Source: an uncultured Eubacteriales bacterium (GTDB lineage Bacteria; Bacillota; Clostridia; Lachnospirales; Lachnospiraceae). Taken from it: a DNA stretch of 64,000 nt. Under the pieces are notes generated by a model. It saw only the letters and a list, made by a program, of their open reading frames with translations, was not told the origin of the DNA and searched no databases. The stretch's first letter is position 1. Every line of letters starts with the position of its first letter. This document shows positions 42,424-51,381 of this stretch, piece after piece. Made by a program: the position numbers and the translations under genes. The DNA is taken from NCBI GenBank assembly GCA_900545175.1, contig UQYF01000001.1, positions 287,409 to 351,408 of the forward strand. Direction: 5' to 3'.

Positions 42424-44391
42424 ATGAAAGATTTTTTACCGATTTGCAGAGAAGATATGGAAAAGAGAGGATGGAGCCAATGTGATTTTGTCTATATAAC
42501 AGGTGATGCCTATGTGGATCATTCCTCTTTTGGCCATGCCATAATAAGCAGGATTCTTGAGCTGAATGGGTATAAGGTTGGAATCATCTCACAGCCCGAT
42601 TGGAAAAATAAGGAGAGCATATCTGTGCTTGGAGAGCCGAGACTAGGCTTTTTGGTTGCCGCAGGCAACATGGACTCAATGGTCAACCATTATACGGTTT
42701 CTAAGAAGAGAAGAAGCTTTGATGCATACACTCCGGGCGGTGTGATTGGTAAACGACCTGATTATGCGACTATAGTTTATTGTAATCTTATCAGGCAGAC
42801 TTACAAAAAGACACCTATAATCATCGGCGGAATCGAAGCAAGCTTAAGACGACTTGCACATTATGATTACTGGTCTAACAAAGTTAAGCGCTCAATTCTA
42901 CTAGACAGCGGAGCGGATCTTATATCATATGGCATGGGGGAACATTCAATCGTTGAGATTGCCGATGCACTGAATGCAGGAATAGATGTAAAAGACATAA
43001 CATTTATAAGAGGAACCGTGTACAAGGCGAAGAGTCTAGAGCATCTGTATGATGAATATATAATGCTTCCGTCATATGATGAGATATGTAATGATAAAAA
43101 GACTTATGCGGAAAGCTTTTACAAGCAGTATTGCAATACGGACCCATTTGTCGCAAAGCATCTTGTTGAAAAATACAAGGACAAAGAGTATGTCATACAG
43201 AATCCGCCGTCATATCCTCTAACGCAGCAGGAATTTGATGATGTGTACTCAATGGATTATATGAATGCTTGGCATCCGTCATATGATGCATTAGGAGGTG
43301 TCCCGGCATTCGCTGAGATTAAGTTCAGTCTTACAAGCAACAGAGGCTGTTTCGGAGGCTGCTCTTTTTGTGCGCTTACATTCCATCAGGGCAGAATCGT
43401 TCAGGCTAGAAGCCATGAGTCACTTGTTGAGGAAGCCAAAAAAATGACGCAGGAGCCTGATTTTAAAGGATATATCTATGATGTCGGAGGCCCTACGGCT
43501 AACTTCCGCCGTCCGTCATGTGACAAGCAGCTCACCAAAGGTGTCTGCACCAACAAGCAATGTCTTTTTCCTAAGCCTTGTGTCAACTTAAAGGTTGACC
43601 ACAGCGATTATGTGGAACTTTTAAGGAAGCTTAGAAAGGTTCCGAATGTGAAAAAGGTCTTTGTCCGTTCGGGAATACGTTTTGACTATGTTATGGCAGA
43701 TAAAGATGATACATTTATGGAAGAGCTGTGCAGGTATCATATAAGCGGTCAGCTTCGCGTAGCGCCTGAGCATATTTCCGACAATGTGTTAAGGCTTATG
43801 GGCAAGCCGGAAAATTCAGTATATGAAGCTTTCCTAAAGAAGTACAGCGCAATAAACGGCAGACTTGGCAAGGAGCAGTATGCAATTCCTTATCTCATGT
43901 CATCACATCCCGGCTCAACGCTTGAAGATGCGATAGCACTTGCGGAGTACATAAGAGATTTAGGATATATGCCTGAGCAGGTTCAGGATTTCTATCCAAC
44001 ACCATCAACCATATCCACCTGTATGTACTACACAGGACTTGATCCAAGAGATTTAAAACCTGTCTATGTCACAACCAATCCACATGAAAAGGCTATGCAG
44101 AGAGCACTTATACAGTTTCGGAATCCTGAGAACTACGACCTTGTAAAGGAAGCGCTGTTAAAAGCCGGCCGGCAGGATTTGATTGGCTTTGACAAGCATT
44201 GCCTTATCCCACCGAGGAAGCTGTCACAGGGTTTTTCCCACAGAAAGAAAGATGGTGTAAAGACAGAAAATAAAAGGGAAGATAATTTCAAAAAGAACAG
44301 AAACACCGTCAAAACATCCGGCAATTCCGGTAAAATGGGTAAGAGTAACAAAAAGAGTATATCTCGCAGTAAAACAGACAGAAAGAACTAA
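42424..44391 (+). CDS. YgiQ-family radical SAM protein
   Basis: A 655-residue YgiQ-type protein. A B12-binding-like N-terminal domain (UPF0313_N) is followed by the radical SAM cluster NRGCFGGCSFCAL (CxxxCxxC) near residue 315. The DUF3362 C-terminal part includes EQVQDFYPTPSTISTCMYYTG. A tail of about 50 Lys/Asn/Ser/Arg residues is poorly conserved and may bind RNA. The family is widespread but its reaction is not firmly known. TGGAGTATAT precedes the ATG. Confidence 0.92.
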   Translation: MKDFLPICREDMEKRGWSQCDFVYITGDAYVDHSSFGHAIISRILELNGYKVGIISQPDWKNKESISVLGEPRLGFLVAAGNMDSMVNHYTVSKKRRSFDAYTPGGVIGKRPDYATIVYCNLIRQTYKKTPIIIGGIEASLRRLAHYDYWSNKVKRSILLDSGADLISYGMGEHSIVEIADALNAGIDVKDITFIRGTVYKAKSLEHLYDEYIMLPSYDEICNDKKTYAESFYKQYCNTDPFVAKHLVEKYKDKEYVIQNPPSYPLTQQEFDDVYSMDYMNAWHPSYDALGGVPAFAEIKFSLTSNRGCFGGCSFCALTFHQGRIVQARSHESLVEEAKKMTQEPDFKGYIYDVGGPTANFRRPSCDKQLTKGVCTNKQCLFPKPCVNLKVDHSDYVELLRKLRKVPNVKKVFVRSGIRFDYVMADKDDTFMEELCRYHISGQLRVAPEHISDNVLRLMGKPENSVYEAFLKKYSAINGRLGKEQYAIPYLMSSHPGSTLEDAIALAEYIRDLGYMPEQVQDFYPTPSTISTCMYYTGLDPRDLKPVYVTTNPHEKAMQRALIQFRNPENYDLVKEALLKAGRQDLIGFDKHCLIPPRKLSQGFSHRKKDGVKTENKREDNFKKNRNTVKTSGNSGKMGKSNKKSISRSKTDRKN

Positions 44392-44438
44392 CAACAATGC
44401 TTTGTGCCATCATTTGTAATGGCAGAATGGGGATTAAC

Positions 44439-45182
44439 ATGAAAATAGCAGTAGTCACAGGTGCATCATCAGGAATGGGAAGAGAGTTTGCAAGACAGAT
44501 TGCGGCAAGGTATTCGAAGTTCGATGAAATATGGCTGATAGCAAGAAGAACAGAGCGGTTAGAGGAAGTCGCAGCAGAAATTAAGCTTACGTCAAGAATA
44601 ATCTCGCTTGACTTATCAAGCATGGATGAGCTGGCGGCTTTAAATGAGCTTCTTATGGAGAGTGCACCTGATATCAAGCTTTTAGTCAACTGCGCAGGTT
44701 ACGGAAAGAGCGGAAGCTTCGAGGAGCTTGAATATTCTGAGCAGCTTGGCATGATTGATGTCAACTGCCGCGCACTGACCGCAGTAACTAAAATGTGTCT
44801 TCCTTATATTTCCCAAAATTCAAGAATAATTGAACTTGCCTCAGCCGCCGCTTTCATGCCACAGCCCGATTTTGCTGTCTATGCTGCCACAAAAGCATAT
44901 GTTCTAAGCTTTTCAAAAGCGCTAAACAAAGAGCTAAAGCCGCGAAAGGTTACTGTCACGGCTGTATGTCCGGGTCCTGTTGATACGGAATTTTTTGATA
45001 TTTCAGGGAAAAATGTCAAGCCTTTAAAAAAGCTTGTTATGGCTAAGCCGGAGAATGTTGTCGAACAGGCTATTAAGGATGCAGCACTTGGAAACGAACT
45101 GAGTATCTATGGAAGGGCAATGAAGTTCGCGCATGTGGCGGGAAGATTTCTGCCGCACAGACTGCTGATGAACTTTTTCTGA
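44439..45182 (+). CDS. short-chain dehydrogenase/reductase
   Basis: A 247-residue classical SDR oxidoreductase: NAD(P)-binding VTGASSGMGREFARQ (TGxxxGxG) at the N-terminus, NCAGYGKSG, catalytic serine in ELASAAAF and the YAATK pair, with PGPVDTEFF after it. ATG 44439 follows a GGGGATTAAC site; an earlier in-frame start at 44397 lacks one. The substrate is unknown. Confidence 0.9.
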   Translation: MKIAVVTGASSGMGREFARQIAARYSKFDEIWLIARRTERLEEVAAEIKLTSRIISLDLSSMDELAALNELLMESAPDIKLLVNCAGYGKSGSFEELEYSEQLGMIDVNCRALTAVTKMCLPYISQNSRIIELASAAAFMPQPDFAVYAATKAYVLSFSKALNKELKPRKVTVTAVCPGPVDTEFFDISGKNVKPLKKLVMAKPENVVEQAIKDAALGNELSIYGRAMKFAHVAGRFLPHRLLMNFF

Positions 45183-45199
45183 ATATGATGGTATTCTAT

Positions 45200-45228
45200 T
45201 TGACCTTAGAATGCTAGTGGTATTTATA
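45200..45228 (+). promoter_or_regulatory. promoter upstream of the 45307 gene
   Basis: TTGACC (45200-45205), 17 bases, TTTATA (45223-45228). Confidence 0.45.
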
Positions 45229-45306
45229 TATTGGTATCAATAGTTTTTTATACTATTGGCTTTGCAGAAGGCGCTGTATGTGTATGATTGATGAATGGAG
45301 TGTGTT

Positions 45307-45897
45307 ATGGGAAATATTATGAAGAATGTTCCTAAGGGAACTCCCGGTTATTTTAAAAACAGAAAGATAAAGACAGGAATGGCTATGGTCAGCGGATACC
45401 TTTTAGTTCTTCTTTTATTTTTTACGGGAATTATAACATTTGCTGACCGCGGCAATCTCTTTACGGTAGCAGCGATTGTAATGATGCTCCCGACAGGTAA
45501 AATGACAGTCAATTTCCTTATGTACCCAAGAAAGGGACAAGCGGATATGGCTGAGTTTGATGAAATGTGCAAAAGCTGTGATAAGCTCACATTTCTTGCA
45601 GACATGTTAATCACTCCGGAAAAAAAGAGCATTGAGCTGACATATGTTGCAATAGACAAAGCACATATTCTTATATATTGTACTGACAAAAAACTTGATA
45701 CGTCATACCATGGCAAGTACATAAAGGATTTTTTGAAGCGTTCGGATATCGTGACGGATGTAAGCTTTTATACAGACCTGAACAAATTCAAAAAGAGACT
45801 TGTGGCAGTTAACAGCTCGGTGCCTGAGGAATACACAAGTGAAGATAAGCAGCGGATCGAGAATATCGCTTATAATATCAAGATATTGTCAATTTAA
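45307..45897 (+). CDS. two-helix membrane protein, function unknown
   Basis: A 196-residue protein with a basic N-terminus, two transmembrane helices (about 22-42 and 50-70), then a soluble alpha/beta domain of about 120 residues (VAIDKAHILIYCTDKKLDTSYHGKYIKDFL). ATG 45307 lies six bases after GGAG; an earlier ATG at 45295 has no site. It has its own promoter and is followed at 30 bases by a pseudouridine synthase gene. I do not recognise the family. Confidence 0.75.
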   Translation: MGNIMKNVPKGTPGYFKNRKIKTGMAMVSGYLLVLLLFFTGIITFADRGNLFTVAAIVMMLPTGKMTVNFLMYPRKGQADMAEFDEMCKSCDKLTFLADMLITPEKKSIELTYVAIDKAHILIYCTDKKLDTSYHGKYIKDFLKRSDIVTDVSFYTDLNKFKKRLVAVNSSVPEEYTSEDKQRIENIAYNIKILSI

Positions 45898-45927
45898 AAT
45901 GAACCGGGATTCGGAAGCGAGGGTAAT

Positions 45928-46881
45928 ATGCAGGAATTTACAATAGGTAAAAATGAGGCAGGACAGAGGCTTGACAAATATCTTGGCAGGATATTAAAGG
46001 AAGCTCCTGTGTCATTTTTTTATAAGATGATGAGAAAAAAGAATATAGTACTAAATGGTGCAAAGTGTACAGGAAAGGAACAGCTCTGCATCGGTGACAG
46101 CGTTAAGCTTTTTCTCTCCGATGATACTATTGAAAAATTCGGAGGTTCAAAAAATACTTTTGATACCGGCAGGGCATATCCATACAAAAAGCTTGATATT
46201 GTGTATGAGGACGATGATGTAATCTTTGTAAATAAGCCCTCAGGAATGCTTACACAGAAGGCAGCTCCAACGGATGTATCACTGAATGAGTATATTATAG
46301 GATATCTTCTGCACGAAAAAAAGATAGATGAGGTGCAGCTTCATACATTCAAACCGTCAGTATGCAATCGCTTAGACCGCAATACAAGCGGACTTGTTCT
46401 TGCCGGCAAATCAATGCAGGGAAGCCGTGAGCTCTCAAAAATGATTAAGGAGAGAACTTTAGAGAAATATTACATAACTGTCGTAAAGGGAAAAGTTGCA
46501 CATGACAGCAGTGTATGCGGGCTTTTGATTAAGGATGAAGCTTCTAACAGGGTGAGTGTAAGACCTGTTAAAGAAGATACCGTTGCTAAGGACGATGAAA
46601 GATATATAAGAACAGATTACCGTGTCATGGGATATGGCGATGACTACACTGTACTTGAGGTTCATCTTATAACGGGTCGTCCTCATCAGATAAGAGCCCA
46701 CCTTGCAATGCTAGGTCATCCTGTACTGGGAGATTTTAAGTATGGCGACAGGAAAATTAATGAAAAGTATAAGCTCAAGGATCAGCTTCTGCACGCATAC
46801 CGTATAGCTCTTCCGGATAAGAGAGAGTATAAGGCAACTATTCCGAACAGGCTTTATGAGTTCACGAAAAATATTCTCTAA
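45928..46881 (+). CDS. RluA/RluD-family pseudouridine synthase
   Basis: A 317-residue pseudouridine synthase with an N-terminal S4 domain (AGQRLDKYLGRILKEAP, KNIVLNGAKC) and the RluA catalytic core: VNKPSGMLTQK, NRLDRNTSGLVLAGKS with the catalytic aspartate, and TGRPHQIRAHLAMLGHPVLGD. It is closest to the RluC/RluD group acting on 23S rRNA; the target base is inferred only. recU follows after 26 bases. Confidence 0.93.
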   Translation: MQEFTIGKNEAGQRLDKYLGRILKEAPVSFFYKMMRKKNIVLNGAKCTGKEQLCIGDSVKLFLSDDTIEKFGGSKNTFDTGRAYPYKKLDIVYEDDDVIFVNKPSGMLTQKAAPTDVSLNEYIIGYLLHEKKIDEVQLHTFKPSVCNRLDRNTSGLVLAGKSMQGSRELSKMIKERTLEKYYITVVKGKVAHDSSVCGLLIKDEASNRVSVRPVKEDTVAKDDERYIRTDYRVMGYGDDYTVLEVHLITGRPHQIRAHLAMLGHPVLGDFKYGDRKINEKYKLKDQLLHAYRIALPDKREYKATIPNRLYEFTKNIL

Positions 46882-46907
46882 AATATCATATAAAAGAGGT
46901 ATCATAT

Positions 46908-47450
46908 ATGCCCACATGGAATTCAAGAGGACTTAGAGGTTCAACGCTTGAGGAACTTATAAACCAGAGTAATGACAAATATAACGAAAAAAATCTGGCT
47001 CTTATACAAAAAATTCCAACGCCGATTACTCCCATAAAGATGGACAAAGAGCATAATCATATCACTCTTGCATATTTTGACAAAAAAAGTACTGTTGACT
47101 ACATAGGTGCCGTTCAGGGAATACCGATATGCTTCGATGCGAAGGAATGCACCTCAGATACTTTTCCGCTGCAAAACATTCATGAACATCAGATGGATTT
47201 TATGGACAGGTTTGAAAAACAGGGCGGTATTTCGTTTTTTATCATCTATTTCACGAAAAAAGACGAAAAATTTTATGTGCCGTACAGACATGCCTTGAGA
47301 TTCTGGAACAGGATGATGGAAGGCGGGCGGAAAAGCTTCAGGTATGAGGAGCTTGATTTGTCTTATAAAATACGTGCATATTCCGGTGTGATGGTTCATT
47401 ACCTTGAACAGCTGCAGAAGGATTTATCTGAACGGGACGAAAAAGATTGA
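46908..47450 (+). CDS. recU: Holliday junction resolvase RecU
   Basis: A 180-residue RecU, the Firmicutes Holliday-junction-cutting nuclease. Seen: the N-terminal NSRGLRGSTLEELIN, the PD-(D/E)XK active site in STVDYIGAVQGIPICFDAKE, then QMDFMDRFEKQGGISFFII. It usually pairs with a penicillin-binding protein gene, which is not the case here. Its TGA stop lies within the -35 box of the histidine operon promoter. Confidence 0.95.
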   Translation: MPTWNSRGLRGSTLEELINQSNDKYNEKNLALIQKIPTPITPIKMDKEHNHITLAYFDKKSTVDYIGAVQGIPICFDAKECTSDTFPLQNIHEHQMDFMDRFEKQGGISFFIIYFTKKDEKFYVPYRHALRFWNRMMEGGRKSFRYEELDLSYKIRAYSGVMVHYLEQLQKDLSERDEKD

Positions 47451-47475
47451 CATTCTTATGACAATTTGATATAGT
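47447..47475 (+). promoter_or_regulatory. promoter of the histidine operon
   Basis: TTGACA (47447-47452), 17 bases, TATAGT (47470-47475). The leader to the hisZ ATG is about 60 bases, too short for a T-box, and contains no histidine-codon leader peptide that I can see. Confidence 0.8.
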
Positions 47476-47541
47476 ACTATCACATGGTAGCAAATTACCA
47501 ATTTACCACGATAAAGCGAACAGCAGTGAAAGTGAGGAGCT

Positions 47542-48756
47542 ATGGAACGTAAATTACTGCACACACCTGAAGGTGTGAGAGATTTATACGGAACGGAATG
47601 TGAGAATAAGCTTCTGTTGCAGAATAGAATGCATCAGGTTTTAAAGTTGTATGGATATCGCGATATACAGATGCCGTCATTTGAATTTTTTGATATATTT
47701 AATAAGGAACGTGGAAGTGTAGCGTCAAAGAATATGTTCAAGTTTTTTGACCGTGAAGGAAACACGCTCGTACTAAGACCGGATATGACACCGCAGATTG
47801 CAAGATGTGCGGCGAAGTATTTTGAAAATGAAGAGCTTCCGATAAAGCTTTGCTATCTTGGCAATACTTTCGTAAATAAGAGCTCTTATCAGGGACGATT
47901 AAAAGAGACTACCCAGTTAGGCTGTGAACTCATCGGTGACAGCTCGGTTACTGCAGATGCTGAGATGCTCGCAATGATGATTGAGGCACTTTTAGCAGCC
48001 GGTCTTAAGGAATTTCAGGTTGAGGTTGGTCAGGTAGCTTATTTTAAAGGGCTTGTAAATGAGGCGGGAATTGATTCCGACACAGAGGAAGAGCTAAGAC
48101 TTCTGATACAGAAAAAGAACTTTTTCGGAGTAGAAGAGCTTGCAAGAGGATGTGGGCTTTCCGATTCAGTCAGGGAAGCGCTTTTTATGCTTCCGCAGCT
48201 TTTCGGTTCAGCCGAGAAGCTTGATGATGCAAAAAAGTATGTCAATAATGCCGAATCACTCGGAGCCATCGAACATTTAAAGAGTGTCTATGAGCTTTTA
48301 AAAGTATACGGATATGAAAAATATGTCTCCTTTGACCTTGGAATGCTCAGTGAGCTTACATATTATACAGGCATTATATTCCGTGCAGTCACTTATGAGG
48401 TAGGCGAGCCTGTAGCTAACGGAGGACGCTATGATGAACTCATATGCCAGTATGGTAAGCCTGCTGCATCAATCGGTTTTTCTATAAACGTGGATTTTGT
48501 TCTGTTAGCTCTTAACAGGCAGAAAATTGACCTTCCTTCCGGAAAACTTCCGCTCATGATATTATATAGAGCTGACGATGCGGCGGATGCGATAAGGCTC
48601 GCCGACCACTACCGCAAATCAGGAATAAGTGTAGGACTTTTTCCTTTTGCCGAGGGAAGAACGAAGCAGGATTACGAAAAACTTGCGCTCTCGGAAGGTT
48701 ACGGGGCGGTTATCGTGGCGGACAGAGCATCAGTTTCACCAAATTGTAAGGTATAA
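47542..48756 (+). CDS. hisZ: ATP phosphoribosyltransferase regulatory subunit HisZ
   Basis: A 404-residue paralogue of histidyl-tRNA synthetase lacking the anticodon-binding domain function. It joins short HisG to form the active, histidine-regulated first enzyme of histidine synthesis. Seen: LHTPEGVRDLYG, LRPDMTPQIARCAA (motif 2 like) and NGGRYDELICQYGKPAASIGFSI. It heads the operon, consistent with the short HisG at 48815. Confidence 0.93.
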   Translation: MERKLLHTPEGVRDLYGTECENKLLLQNRMHQVLKLYGYRDIQMPSFEFFDIFNKERGSVASKNMFKFFDREGNTLVLRPDMTPQIARCAAKYFENEELPIKLCYLGNTFVNKSSYQGRLKETTQLGCELIGDSSVTADAEMLAMMIEALLAAGLKEFQVEVGQVAYFKGLVNEAGIDSDTEEELRLLIQKKNFFGVEELARGCGLSDSVREALFMLPQLFGSAEKLDDAKKYVNNAESLGAIEHLKSVYELLKVYGYEKYVSFDLGMLSELTYYTGIIFRAVTYEVGEPVANGGRYDELICQYGKPAASIGFSINVDFVLLALNRQKIDLPSGKLPLMILYRADDAADAIRLADHYRKSGISVGLFPFAEGRTKQDYEKLALSEGYGAVIVADRASVSPNCKV

Positions 48757-48814
48757 GCACAGGTTGTAAGGCGGTTATAGATATTTTACTTTACTATTGG
48801 AGGATTAGCGTGAA

Positions 48815-49459
48815 ATGAGATATATTACGTTTGCATTGGCGAAGGGCAGACTTGCCAAGAAAACTCTTGAAATGTTTGAGCAGATTGGAATAACCTGCGA
48901 GGAGATGAAGGACGAAAGTTCCAGAAAACTTATTTTTACAAACGAGGAGCTTGGACTTCGTTTTTTCCTTGCAAAAGCAAATGACGTGCCGACCTATGTT
49001 GAGTACGGTGCGGCTGATATAGGTATTGTCGGAAAAGATACAATACTTGAGGAAGGGCGGAATCTCTATGAAGTATATGACCTTGGTATTGGTAAGTGCC
49101 GCATGTGTGTATGCGGACCTGAGAGTGCCAAAAAATATCTGAACAGTCATGAGCTTATCCGTGTAGCGACAAAATATCCTAATATTGCAAAGGATTATTT
49201 TTACAACAGAAAACACCAGACTGTGGAGATTATTAAGCTCAACGGTTCTATAGAGTTAGCTCCTATTGTAGGACTATCCGAGGTTATTGTAGATATAGTT
49301 GAGACTGGCACAACATTGCGTGAAAATGGTCTTTGCGTTCTTGACGAGGTATGTGACCTCTCGGCAAGAATGGTTGTAAATCAGGTTAGCATGAAGATGG
49401 AGAACGAGCGCATTTTAAAGATTATAAATGACTTGAGAAAATATGTGGAGGCTAAGTAG
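48815..49459 (+). CDS. hisG: ATP phosphoribosyltransferase, short form
   Basis: A 214-residue HisG short form, which joins ATP and PRPP in the first step of histidine synthesis. It shows FALAKGRLAKKT, DVPTYVEYGAADIGIVGKD and the PRPP-binding EVIVDIVETGTTLRENGL. The C-terminal regulatory domain of long HisG is absent, so HisZ is required. TGGAGGATTAGCG precedes the ATG. Confidence 0.96.
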   Translation: MRYITFALAKGRLAKKTLEMFEQIGITCEEMKDESSRKLIFTNEELGLRFFLAKANDVPTYVEYGAADIGIVGKDTILEEGRNLYEVYDLGIGKCRMCVCGPESAKKYLNSHELIRVATKYPNIAKDYFYNRKHQTVEIIKLNGSIELAPIVGLSEVIVDIVETGTTLRENGLCVLDEVCDLSARMVVNQVSMKMENERILKIINDLRKYVEAK

Positions 49460-49462
49460 AGT

Positions 49463-50758
49463 ATGAGAACAGTTGTATTAAGCGAAGCTACAAAAAAGGA
49501 TATACTGGAGAATCTTTTAAAGAGAAGCCCTAACAGCTATGGAAAGTACGAAGCCAGCGTTGCAGCGATACTTGCAGATGTCAAAGAAAAGGGCGATGAA
49601 GCAATATTCGAATACACAAAAAAGTTCGACGGAGCCGAAATTAATGCCGATAATATAGTCGTGACCAAGGCCGAGATTGAGGAGGCATATTCTTTAGTCG
49701 ATGCACAGCTTGTCGATGTCATAAGAAAGGCTCTTGTCAATATCCGCGATTATCATGCAAAGCAGAAGCAGTATAGCTGGTTCGATTCGACACCTAACGG
49801 AACGATACTTGGACAGAAAGTAACACCTTTAAATCGTGTGGGCGTGTATGTCCCGGGTGGAAAAGCAGCTTATCCTTCATCCGTTCTTATGAATATCATT
49901 CCTGCAAAGGTCGCAGGTGTAAATCAGATTATAATGACTACTCCTCCGGGAAAGGATGGAAAAGTCAATCCGGGAACTCTTGTAGCTGCTAATGAAGCCG
50001 GAGTTGATGTAATCTACAAGGTCGGCGGAGCACAGGCAATAGCTGCAATGGCTTATGGAACAGAGAGCATTAAGAAGGTTGATAAGATTGTTGGACCGGG
50101 AAATATATACGTTGCCCTTGCAAAGAAGGCTGTATATGGTCATGTGAGCATAGACTCCATAGCCGGACCTAGTGAGATATTGGTTATTGCTGATGAGACA
50201 GCTAATCCGCGTTATGTTGCAGCAGACCTTCTGTCACAGGCTGAGCATGATGAGATGGCATCAGCAATTCTTATAACGACAAGCAGTGAGCTTGCCGATA
50301 AGGTCTCAAAGGAGATTAAAGGCTTCGTATCAGTGCTTTCAAGAAGTGAAATTATAAGTAAATCTCTAGAAAACTATGGCTATATTCTTATTGCGAAGGA
50401 TATAGAAGAAGCGGTAGAGACAGCAAATGAGATTGCGTCAGAGCATCTTGAGATTGTCACAAAAGACCCATTCACTGTTATGACCAAAATTCGCAACGCC
50501 GGAGCTATATTCCTTGGTGAGTACAGTTCCGAGCCTCTCGGAGATTATTTTGCGGGACCTAATCATGTCCTTCCTACAAATGGAACAGCCAAATTCTTCT
50601 CACCTTTAAGTGTAGATGATTTTATAAAGAAATCAAGCATAATATCTTATTCAAAGGAAGCCTTAGAGCCAATCCATGAAGATATTATCAAGTTTGCAAA
50701 TGCGGAAAGATTAACTGCACATGCAAATTCCATAAAAGTTCGTTTCGAGAATAGGTAA
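49463..50758 (+). CDS. hisD: histidinol dehydrogenase
   Basis: A 431-residue zinc enzyme doing the last two oxidations, histidinol to histidine. Seen: VGVYVPGGKAAYPSSVLMN, VGGAQAIAAMAYGTESI, GPSEILVIADE, the zinc and catalytic region SQAEHDEMA, and the conserved end GPNHVLPTNGTAKFFSPLSVDDFIKKSS. It begins three bases after hisG. Confidence 0.97.
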   Translation: MRTVVLSEATKKDILENLLKRSPNSYGKYEASVAAILADVKEKGDEAIFEYTKKFDGAEINADNIVVTKAEIEEAYSLVDAQLVDVIRKALVNIRDYHAKQKQYSWFDSTPNGTILGQKVTPLNRVGVYVPGGKAAYPSSVLMNIIPAKVAGVNQIIMTTPPGKDGKVNPGTLVAANEAGVDVIYKVGGAQAIAAMAYGTESIKKVDKIVGPGNIYVALAKKAVYGHVSIDSIAGPSEILVIADETANPRYVAADLLSQAEHDEMASAILITTSSELADKVSKEIKGFVSVLSRSEIISKSLENYGYILIAKDIEEAVETANEIASEHLEIVTKDPFTVMTKIRNAGAIFLGEYSSEPLGDYFAGPNHVLPTNGTAKFFSPLSVDDFIKKSSIISYSKEALEPIHEDIIKFANAERLTAHANSIKVRFENR

Positions 50759-50773
50759 AGGTGGTGGCTTGAT

Positions 50774-51358
50774 TTGAGAACAGCATCAATCACAAGAAAG
50801 ACATCTGAGACAGACATAAATGTCGCACTGTGTCTTGACGGAAGCGGAAAAGCTGACATAGATACAGGTATAGGATTTTTTGACCATATGTTAAAAAGCT
50901 TTGCCAGACATGGTTTTTTTGACTTAACATTAAAAGTCAAGGGTGACTTATATGTCGACTGTCATCATACCATAGAAGATACAGGAATTGTACTCGGCGA
51001 AGCTATAAAGACAGCACTTGGCGATAAGAAATCTATAAGACGTTATGGAAATATGATGCTTCCAATGGATGAGACGCTGATTTTATGTGCCATTGATTTG
51101 TCAGGAAGACCATATCTTAATTTTAAAGCAGAATTTACATCCGACAGAGTCGGCGGCTTTGACACCGAGATGGTAAAAGAATTTTTCTATGCAATATCAT
51201 ATAGTGCAGGAATGAATCTTCACATAAAGCAGATTGACGGAGACAATAATCACCACATAATAGAAGCAATGTTCAAAGCATTTGCGAAGGCGCTCGATGA
51301 GGCAGTATCCATTGACTCGCGTATCACGGATGTCTTATCAACAAAGGGCGCACTATAA
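50774..51358 (+). CDS. hisB: imidazoleglycerol-phosphate dehydratase
   Basis: A 194-residue manganese enzyme of histidine synthesis, monofunctional type without the phosphatase domain of enterobacterial HisB. The metal motifs FFDHMLKSFARHG, DCHHTIEDTGI and NHHIIEAMFKAF are intact. The start is TTG, eight bases after AAGGTGGT. It lies 15 bases behind hisD. Confidence 0.96.
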   Translation: MRTASITRKTSETDINVALCLDGSGKADIDTGIGFFDHMLKSFARHGFFDLTLKVKGDLYVDCHHTIEDTGIVLGEAIKTALGDKKSIRRYGNMMLPMDETLILCAIDLSGRPYLNFKAEFTSDRVGGFDTEMVKEFFYAISYSAGMNLHIKQIDGDNNHHIIEAMFKAFAKALDEAVSIDSRITDVLSTKGAL

Positions 51359-51381
51359 AGATAACAGAGAGGGCTGATTCC

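Noticed and set aside
45600..47400. Phage or mobile signature around recU
   Set aside because: RecU here is a normal chromosomal Firmicutes gene, and no integrase, capsid or repeat boundaries were seen.
47476..47541. T-box or histidine attenuator ahead of hisZ
   Set aside because: The leader is about 65 bases, has only a four-base GGTA/TACC stem, no T-box consensus and no run of His codons.
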